Origin: an uncultured Peptoniphilus sp.
GTDB lineage: Bacteria; Bacillota; Clostridia; Tissierellales; Peptoniphilaceae
Assembly (NCBI GenBank): GCA_902488455.1
Contig: CABTWG010000051.1
Span: 1 to 8,630 of the forward strand
Length of the DNA: 8,630 nucleotides
Direction of reading: 5' to 3'
Shown here: positions 1 to 4,554 of the stretch, in pieces
Layout: each line of letters begins with the position of its first letter
Numbering within the stretch: the first letter of the stretch is position 1
Notes under the pieces: generated by a model
What the model saw: the letters and a program-made list of their open reading frames with translations, nothing else
Databases searched by the model: none
What the model was told of the DNA's origin: nothing
Program-made: the position numbers and the translations under genes

Positions 1-19
1 CATCGATGATTTATGTTAC

Positions 20-37
20 ATGCTATACGTATAGCAT
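20..37. repeat. Palindromic repeat, copy 1
   Basis: Perfect 18-bp palindrome ATGCTATACGTATAGCAT, identical to the copies at 191-208 and 224-241. As RNA it could form a 7-bp AUGCUAU/AUAGCAU stem with an ACGU loop. The stem has few G-C pairs and would be weak. A T-rich tract (38-53) follows on the plus strand. It could be a dimeric protein site, a weak terminator or a mobile repeat end; the sequence alone does not decide. Confidence 0.8.
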
Positions 38-57
38 CTAAATTTATTTTATTGCTG

Positions 58-75
58 ATGCTATCCGGATAGCAT
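58..75. repeat. Palindromic repeat, copy 2 (CCGG-centre variant)
   Basis: Perfect 18-bp palindrome ATGCTATCCGGATAGCAT. It differs from the main form at two positions only, one in each arm. These are symmetric (A to C and T to G), so the palindrome stays perfect. A T-rich tract (76-94) follows on the plus strand, as with the other copies. Confidence 0.8.
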
Positions 76-129
76 TTAGTTTTAATTTATTTTTATGAAG
101 TTCAGTTGGGAAGACTTTCTCTTCAGAGG

Positions 130-182
130 TTAGACCCATTCTACTTCAGAGCCTTTGGCTCTTTCGCTCAGGGTGACCAGAG
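130..182. repeat. CTTCGCTC-type interspersed repeat, unit A (expanded)
   Basis: This element begins TTAGACCC and ends CTTTCGCTCAGGGTGACCAGAG-like, matching unit B at 271-304 at both ends. Its middle is about 20 nt longer and contains an extra hairpin, AGAGCC (148-153) / GGCTCT (157-162) with a TTT loop. CCC at 135-137 can pair with GGG at 171-173, so the whole unit can fold. From memory, similar CCC-TCGACTTCGCTC-GGG repeats are common in intergenic DNA of many bacteria. No coding role is seen. Confidence 0.6.
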
Positions 183-190
183 AAAGGGCC

Positions 191-208
191 ATGCTATACG
201 TATAGCAT
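191..208. repeat. Palindromic repeat, copy 3
   Basis: Perfect 18-bp palindrome identical to copy 1. It sits 8 nt after the GACCAGAG end of unit A. CTAATTTTTTT (209-219) follows directly, so on the plus strand it has the form of a weak stem-loop terminator. Only two G-C pairs lie in the 7-bp stem, so terminator activity is doubtful. Confidence 0.8.
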
Positions 209-220
209 CTAATTTTTTTG

Positions 221-244
221 TTCATGCTATACGTATAGCATGAA
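221..244. repeat. Palindromic repeat, copy 4 (extended to 24 bp)
   Basis: The 18-bp core (224-241) is identical to copies 1 and 3. Symmetry extends three more bases on each side, TTC on the left and GAA on the right, giving a perfect 24-bp palindrome. It lies 33 bp centre-to-centre from copy 3. Copies 1 and 2 form a similar close pair, 38 bp apart. Confidence 0.8.
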
Positions 245-270
245 AGTTTATTTAATTTGTCTCACTATTG

Positions 271-304
271 TTAGATCCCTCGACTTCGCTCGGGATGACC
301 AGAG
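271..304. repeat. CTTCGCTC-type interspersed repeat, unit B
   Basis: TTAGATCCC begins this unit and GGGATGACCAGAG ends it. ATCCC (275-279) pairs with GGGAT (292-296). Inside, CGA (281-283) can pair with TCG (286-288) around a CT loop. It is the compact form of the element seen expanded at 130-182 and belongs to the same recalled class of widespread CGACTTCGCTCGGG intergenic repeats. Confidence 0.65.
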
Positions 305-312
305 GGAGGTTC

Positions 313-330
313 ACGCTATACGTATAGTAT
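313..330. repeat. Palindromic repeat, copy 5 (degenerate)
   Basis: ACGCTATACGTATAGTAT differs from the consensus at two positions, 314 (T to C) and 328 (C to T). The changes are not symmetric, so the outer arms no longer pair perfectly. The 12-bp core CTATACGTATAG (316-327) is intact. It stands 8 nt after the end of unit B, the same step as copy 3 after unit A. It directly abuts the T-run side of the rsmG terminator. Confidence 0.7.
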
Positions 331-331
331 T

Positions 332-359
332 AAAAAAAGACTTCCTTTTGGAAGTCTTT
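332..359 (-). terminator. Rho-independent terminator of mnmE-mnmG-rsmG
   Basis: A 10-bp stem is formed by AAAGACTTCC (336-345) and GGAAGTCTTT (350-359) with a TTTT loop. Read leftward from rsmG it is followed by a run of seven T (complement of 332-338). It begins about 25 nt beyond the rsmG stop, as expected for the end of the operon. The plus-strand side (360-367, CTCTTTTC) is also T-rich, so it may work weakly in both directions. Confidence 0.9.
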
Positions 360-384
360 CTCTTTTCATATTTAATTATATCCA

Positions 385-1089
385 CTACAGTGGTTTTGAT
401 TTTGGTTTGCCGCCGGCTCTTGGATACTTCTTCGGAGTCGGTTTTACTTTTTCAACCACGATTAGTGAGTGGAGGATTCCATCTGGCAGGGTTATCTCTT
501 TTACTTCTTTGATTTCTCCTCCCAAGATTTTGATTGCATTTTCTGCTTCTTTTAGTTCTTCCTTGTACTCCGATCCCTTCATTGCTATCATCACTCCACC
601 AGGCTTTACGTAGGGCATGGTATACTCTGCAAGGGTAGACATATTCGCTACAGCCCTTGATACTGACACATCGAAGGCGTCTCTGAATTCTTTCTTTCTT
701 GCAAACTCTTCTGCTCTACCGTGGTAAGTCGTGACGTTCCCAAGCTCCGTTTCCTCAACGACCTTATTGAGAAACTTTATCCTTTTGTTCAATGAGTCGA
801 GAAGGGTGACTTCAAGGTCTGGATTTTGTATAGCCATCGGTATGCCTGGAAATCCTGCGCCTGTTCCTACGTCTATGACAGATTTTTTCCCGTCAAGCTC
901 GCCGGTCTTAAAGATGGTTAGTGAGTCCAAGAAATGTTTTATGTTCACATCATCTTCTTCTGTGATGGCTGTGAGATTCATAAAACTATTCCACTCGAGG
1001 AGGAGCTCTCTATATTTCTCCAGCTTGTTATTTTTTTCACTATCTATTTCTATTTCAAATTCTCTTAATAGCTCTTCTAGTTTAGTCAT
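385..1089 (-). CDS. rsmG: 16S rRNA (guanine-527-N7)-methyltransferase RsmG
   Basis: RsmG (GidB) transfers a methyl group from SAM to N7 of G527 in the 530 loop of 16S rRNA. In other bacteria its loss gives low-level streptomycin resistance. The 234-residue protein has the family's usual length. Visible motifs are LLEWNSFMNLTAIT (29-42), HFLDS (52-56), the SAM-binding loop DVGTGAGFPG (73-82), SRAVA (144-148), the VKPGGVMIAMKG strand (161-172) and a basic tail YPRAGGKPKSKPL typical of the family. I chose ATG at 1089. An in-frame GTG at 1098 would add only three residues (237 aa). The ATG overlaps the mnmG end by 8 bp (ATGACTAA), which suggests translational coupling. No strong Shine-Dalgarno is seen, only a GTGAG-like stretch. 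It is the last gene of the operon and a terminator follows. Confidence 0.95.
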   Translation of the reverse strand: MTKLEELLREFEIEIDSEKNNKLEKYRELLLEWNSFMNLTAITEEDDVNIKHFLDSLTIFKTGELDGKKSVIDVGTGAGFPGIPMAIQNPDLEVTLLDSLNKRIKFLNKVVEETELGNVTTYHGRAEEFARKKEFRDAFDVSVSRAVANMSTLAEYTMPYVKPGGVMIAMKGSEYKEELKEAENAIKILGGEIKEVKEITLPDGILHSLIVVEKVKPTPKKYPRAGGKPKSKPL

Positions 1090-2983
1090 TTTTCTCACGT
1101 CTTTTTCTTTCTAAATATATTAGAAGCACGTTTATATCTGCAGGGGAGACTCCTGTGATTCTCGCTGCTTGGCCGATGCTTTCCGGACGAATCTTAATTA
1201 GTTTTTCCCTCGCTTCGTTTCTAAGTCCTTGAACTTCTTCGTAGTTTAGATCTTTTTCCAAGTATCTCTTTTCAAGTTTTTTAAATTGGCCTATCTGAAT
1301 ATTTTGCTTCTTTATATATCCGCTGTACTTGATTTCGATTTCTACCTGTTCTATGATGTCGCGCCTTAATTCTGGTCTTTCTGGGTCAAATTCCTTTACT
1401 TTCTCATATCCAAGTTCTGGTCTACGGATAAGTTCTTCTAGTGTTTGAGTGTTTTTAATCGGCGTTGTTCCAAGTCTTTCTAGGATTTCATTGTTTTCTG
1501 TCGTTGGATTTATCTTTATTTCTTTTATTCTCTTTAATTCTTTTTCTATGTTTTCTTTTCTAAATAGGTATCTTTCGTATTTTTCTTTCGTCACAAGTCC
1601 TATGTCGTAGCCCATTTGGGTGAGTCTTAGATCGGCGTTGTCCTGTCTTAGTGTAAGTCTATATTCTGCCCTTGCTGTCATCATTCTATATGGTTCTCTT
1701 GTTCCCTTGGTTACAAGATCGTCTATTAAGACTCCTATATATGCGTCGGATCTTTCGAGAATTAAAGGTTCTTTTCCTTCGACTTTTCTCGCTGCGTTTA
1801 TGCCTGCAATTAATCCTTGGGCCGCTGCTTCTTCGTATCCTGATGAGCCATTTATCTGTCCTGCAAAGAAGAGTCCTTGGATATCCATGTGTTCTAGTGA
1901 TCTATCTATTACTGTTGAGTCTATTGCATCGTATTCGATTGCATATGCTGGTCTCATGATCTTTGCATGTTCAAGACCGATGATATTTTTGTAGATATCT
2001 ATTTGCACTTCTTCTGGTAGGGAACTGGACACTCCTTGAATGTACATTTCTTCTGTGCTAAGTCCTTCTGGTTCTATAAATACTTGGTGGGAGGTTCTGT
2101 CTTTAAACCTCATTACCTTGTCTTCGATGGAAGGACAGTACCTAGGTCCTGTGCCTTCGATGTCTCCAAGATACATTGCAGACCTCATTATGTTTTCTCT
2201 TATGATGTCGTGACATTTTTCTGTGGTGTAGGTAAGGTAGCAATTTACTTGGTCCTTGGACATGTCCTTGTCTATATTGTCAAAGGAGAATGGAACTACT
2301 CTTTCGTCTCCAGGTTGGACTTCCATTGTGGAAAAATCTATTGTTGAACGGAGCATCCTCGCTGGGGTTCCCGTCTTCATCCTTATTAGTTCAAGCCCCA
2401 TATTCTTTAAATTTTCAGATAGATCTAGGGAAGGCTTCATTCCATCCGGTCCAGAGCTGTAATTTACCTCTCCCATAAAGATTCTGCCACGAAGATATGT
2501 GCCTGTTGCTACTACTACAGCTTTTCCTTTGTAGATGGCGCCGGTCTTTGTTAAGACTCCTTCGACTTTTGAGTCCTTTAGAAGAATATCCACTACTTCT
2601 GACTGTCTAAGGTCTAGGTTTTCCGTCTTTTCGATTACTTTTTTCATTTCATCGTGGTACCTTCTCTTGTCCGCTTGGGCTCTTAGCGAATGAACTGCAG
2701 GACCTTTTGAAAGGTTTAGCATCCTTGATTGGATAAATGTCCTGTCTATATTTCTTGCCATTTCGCCACCCAGTGCGTCGATTTCTCTAACTAGGTGTCC
2801 TTTTCCAGTTCCACCGACGTTTGGGTTACAGCTCATGGCTACTATTGAATCTAAATTCATTGTAAGAAGAAGAGTTTTTTTACCCATTCGCGCTGCAGCT
2901 AGGGCAGATTCTGTGCCTGCATGGCCTGCTCCCACTACGATGACATCGTACTCTCCTCCGATATAATTTCTAATTTCTGTCAT
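1082..2983 (-). CDS. mnmG: tRNA U34 carboxymethylaminomethyl modification enzyme MnmG (GidA)
   Basis: MnmG is the FAD-binding partner of MnmE. The MnmEG complex uses methylene-tetrahydrofolate and glycine or ammonium to make (c)mnm5U at the wobble position of tRNAs reading split codon boxes. The 633 residues match the family's length. FAD binding is shown by VIVVGAGHAG (14-23) and by GQINGSSGYEEAAAQG (375-390). The two conserved cysteines are in SCNPNVGG (Cys52) and GPRYCPSIEDK (Cys283). The signature GTREPYRMMTARAEYRLTLR (427-446) and the C-terminal helical domain with GQAARITGVSPADI (604-617) are intact. The N-terminus fits homologs, which start just before the FAD motif. Its ATG lies 14 nt after the mnmE stop with only a weak AGAAG/GGAAT ribosome site, so coupling to mnmE translation is likely. 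Confidence 0.98.
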   Translation of the reverse strand: MTEIRNYIGGEYDVIVVGAGHAGTESALAAARMGKKTLLLTMNLDSIVAMSCNPNVGGTGKGHLVREIDALGGEMARNIDRTFIQSRMLNLSKGPAVHSLRAQADKRRYHDEMKKVIEKTENLDLRQSEVVDILLKDSKVEGVLTKTGAIYKGKAVVVATGTYLRGRIFMGEVNYSSGPDGMKPSLDLSENLKNMGLELIRMKTGTPARMLRSTIDFSTMEVQPGDERVVPFSFDNIDKDMSKDQVNCYLTYTTEKCHDIIRENIMRSAMYLGDIEGTGPRYCPSIEDKVMRFKDRTSHQVFIEPEGLSTEEMYIQGVSSSLPEEVQIDIYKNIIGLEHAKIMRPAYAIEYDAIDSTVIDRSLEHMDIQGLFFAGQINGSSGYEEAAAQGLIAGINAARKVEGKEPLILERSDAYIGVLIDDLVTKGTREPYRMMTARAEYRLTLRQDNADLRLTQMGYDIGLVTKEKYERYLFRKENIEKELKRIKEIKINPTTENNEILERLGTTPIKNTQTLEELIRRPELGYEKVKEFDPERPELRRDIIEQVEIEIKYSGYIKKQNIQIGQFKKLEKRYLEKDLNYEEVQGLRNEAREKLIKIRPESIGQAARITGVSPADINVLLIYLERKRREKND

Positions 2984-2997
2984 CTTCTATTCTATTC

Positions 2998-4371
2998 CTA
3001 CTTTCCTATACAAAATTCTGAAAATACCTTGTCAAGTATATCTTCTGTGGTGGTTTCTCCAGTTATATTTCCAAGTTCATCTAATGCGCCTCTTAGGTCC
3101 ACTTCGATGCAGTCTAAAAACTCTCTTGTTTCTAAGCCTTCTATTGCAGAATCTATGAACTTCACAGCTTCTTTAAGGGCTCTTACGTGACGAAGATTGT
3201 TGATGTAGAATTCTTCCTTAGCCTTTAGATCTCCACTGAAGAACATATCTTTTATCTTGTTTTCAATATCTAAAATGGTGCCTTTCTTGATTGAAACATT
3301 CATATAATCTCTATTTCCAAAGAAATTTTTGAGTTCTTCATCTGTGTTTTTACTTTCAAGGTCCGCCTTATTTACAAGGACTATACTCTTCTTGCCCTCA
3401 AGAAGTTTTAAAATCTCTTCGTCGTTTTCGTCAAACTTTTCGCTTCCGTCAAAGATCGCAATTATAAGGTCTGCGCCTTCTATTGATTTAACAGCACGGC
3501 TAACTCCTATGGCTTCCACCTTGTCCTCTGTCTCTCTTATTCCTGCAGTGTCTGTAATCTTTAGAAGTATTCCATCTAAATTTACATAGTCTTCTATTAT
3601 ATCCCTAGTTGTGCCAGGAATATCTGTGACGATTGCCTTTTCATACCTAAGCATAGCATTTAGTAGAGAAGATTTACCTACATTTGGCTTGCCGAGGATC
3701 ACTGTGTTTATCCCATCTCTTAAGAGCCTTCCTCTACTTGAGCCTTCTATAAGAGTATTTATATTTTCCTTTACCTTTTTCGCATCGTTTAAAAGAGTTT
3801 CGTATTGGTACTCTTCCACATCGTCTTCAGGGAAGTCAATGTTCGCTATTATGATGCCCATCATCTTTGTGACTTCGTCGGAGATTTCTGTGATTATGCC
3901 TGTTAAAGAGCCTTCAAGTTGCTTTATACTTTGGTCAAAGGATTCGTCGGTCTTCGCCTTTATTATGTCTATTACAGCTTCTGCTTGAGATAGGTCGAGT
4001 CTTCCATTTAAGAACGCTCTCTTGGTAAACTCGCCGGCTTCTGCGATCCTCGCTCCATTGTCAAGGAGCAGGTTTAACACACGCCTAACGGAGATAATCC
4101 CACCGTGGGTGTAGATCTCCACCATATTTTCTCTCGTATATGTGTTAGGCGCCATCATCTTAACGATTAAGACCTCGTCTATGACTTTTTCGTTTTCATC
4201 TATAATATGGCCGTAGCTCATCATTCTATTTTTAATCTCAGTGAGATTTTTATTTCCTATGTGACGAAATACTTTTTCTGCTATTTCTACTGAGTCTTCA
4301 CCACTCATTCTCACTATTCCAATGCCGGCTTCACCAGTGGCAGTGGATATTGCAGCTATTGTATCTTTCAT
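2998..4371 (-). CDS. mnmE: tRNA modification GTPase MnmE (TrmE)
   Basis: MnmE is the GTPase partner of MnmG in wobble-uridine modification. GTP hydrolysis with G-domain dimerisation drives the complex. The 457-residue protein is full length. It has an N-terminal folate-binding domain (about 1-120, with IAAISTATGEAGIGIVRMSG) and a helical domain. The inserted G domain has G1 GKPNVGKS (227-234), G2 GTT (253-255), G3 DTAG (274-277) and G4 NKAD (334-337). The protein ends in CIGK (454-457), the C-x-G-K motif whose cysteine is needed for modification. The start is supported by GAGGTG (complement of 4376-4381), 4 nt before the ATG. It is the first gene of the leftward operon and is divergent from nrdA. 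No rpmH, rnpA, yidC or jag lies upstream, though these often precede it in Firmicutes. Confidence 0.98.
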   Translation of the reverse strand: MKDTIAAISTATGEAGIGIVRMSGEDSVEIAEKVFRHIGNKNLTEIKNRMMSYGHIIDENEKVIDEVLIVKMMAPNTYTRENMVEIYTHGGIISVRRVLNLLLDNGARIAEAGEFTKRAFLNGRLDLSQAEAVIDIIKAKTDESFDQSIKQLEGSLTGIITEISDEVTKMMGIIIANIDFPEDDVEEYQYETLLNDAKKVKENINTLIEGSSRGRLLRDGINTVILGKPNVGKSSLLNAMLRYEKAIVTDIPGTTRDIIEDYVNLDGILLKITDTAGIRETEDKVEAIGVSRAVKSIEGADLIIAIFDGSEKFDENDEEILKLLEGKKSIVLVNKADLESKNTDEELKNFFGNRDYMNVSIKKGTILDIENKIKDMFFSGDLKAKEEFYINNLRHVRALKEAVKFIDSAIEGLETREFLDCIEVDLRGALDELGNITGETTTEDILDKVFSEFCIGK

Positions 4372-4433
4372 ATTTCACCTCAAATATATTATACATCATG
4401 GGGATAAATTTTAAAATTTTCTATCTATATATA

Positions 4434-4448
4434 AATTAGAAACTAATT
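4434..4448. promoter_or_regulatory. Inverted repeat in divergent promoter region, possible operator
   Basis: AATTAG (4434-4439) and CTAATT (4443-4448) are perfect inverted arms around AAA. The repeat covers the candidate nrdAB -35 and touches the mnmE -10, so a bound dimer could affect both promoters. Short AT-rich inverted repeats occur by chance, and I cannot assign a regulator. Confidence 0.25.
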
Positions 4449-4465
4449 CTATCACGATTTATAAT
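4437..4465 (+). promoter_or_regulatory. Candidate promoter for nrdAB
   Basis: TAGAAA (4437-4442, four of six matches to -35), a 17-nt spacer, and a perfect -10 TATAAT (4460-4465). Transcription would start near 4472, leaving a leader of about 83 nt before nrdA. Other -10-like hexamers closer to the gene (TATGAT 4511-4516, TAAGAT 4516-4521) lack a convincing -35. The region is very AT-rich, so chance matches are expected. The -10 falls inside the spacer of the opposing mnmE promoter. Confidence 0.4.
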
Positions 4466-4474
4466 TTTTATCAA
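4446..4474 (-). promoter_or_regulatory. Sigma-70/SigA-type promoter for mnmE operon
   Basis: Read on the minus strand: -35 TTGATA (complement of 4469-4474), a 17-nt spacer, and -10 TAGAAT (complement of 4446-4451). The -10 is preceded by TGA, giving an extended -10 (TGnTAGAAT). Each hexamer matches the consensus at five of six positions. The predicted start near 4439 gives a leader of about 68 nt before the mnmE ATG. A second minus-strand TATAAT (complement of 4388-4393) with a poor -35 would leave only about 10 nt of leader and is less likely. Confidence 0.65.
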
Positions 4475-4554
4475 AATAAAGAATAATTTAATCCGTACGA
4501 GAAGTTTATTTATGATAAGATTATATGTAGGAATATTTAAGAAAAAGGTGAACT

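Larger units (their letters stand above)
20..330. repeat. Tandem mosaic of palindromes and CTTCGCTC repeats
   Basis: This non-coding stretch has the order palindrome, palindrome, unit A, palindrome, palindrome, unit B, palindrome. Module 1 covers 20-190, module 2 covers 191-312, and 313-330 begins a third. In both full modules the first palindrome is followed by CTAA and a T-rich linker. The second palindrome is followed by an AGTTT...ATTTATTT-like tract, and then a TTAGA(T)CCC...CTTCGCTC...GGG.TGACCAGAG element. The step from GACCAGAG to the next palindrome is exactly 8 nt both times (183-190 and 305-312). I see no credible ORF here. The structure resembles a bacterial interspersed mosaic element built from two short repeat families. 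Its function is unknown. The individual parts are listed separately. Confidence 0.75.

Noticed and set aside
20..330. CRISPR array from five regularly shaped palindromic repeats
   Set aside because: Centre-to-centre distances are 38, 133, 33 and 89 bp, the spacers share sequence with each other, and no cas gene is in view. This is a palindrome mosaic, not a CRISPR.
240..512. Plus-strand ORF of 90 codons
   Set aside because: It starts inside a palindrome, runs through the rsmG terminator and antisense to the rsmG end. It has no ribosome site and no recognisable protein.
1090..1098. GTG start three codons upstream for rsmG
   Set aside because: The ATG at 1087-1089 gives the usual N-terminus (MTKLEELL) and a common short overlap with mnmG. 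The GTG has no better ribosome site. The difference is only three residues.
731..1114. Plus-strand ORF of 127 codons antisense to rsmG
   Set aside because: Ser/Phe-rich composition typical of a shadow frame opposite a Lys/Glu-rich gene. The minus strand encodes a clear RsmG.
1620..1994. Plus-strand ORFs of up to 124 codons antisense to mnmG
   Set aside because: They lie wholly opposite conserved MnmG motifs and have no ribosome sites. They are shadow frames.
3329..3988. Two plus-strand ORFs antisense to mnmE
   Set aside because: They lie opposite the MnmE G domain with the same Ser-rich shadow composition and no start signals.
4372..4554. Replication-origin-like AT-rich region between mnmE and nrdA
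   Set aside because: No TTATCCACA-type DnaA box clusters and only 182 bp long. Ordinary divergent promoters explain the AT content.
4472..4554. Riboswitch in the nrdA leader (for example a cobalamin or nucleotide sensor)
   Set aside because: The leader is about 80 nt, very AT-rich, with no conserved boxes or stable stem I can find. Cobalamin control is expected for genes next to class II enzymes, not required here.
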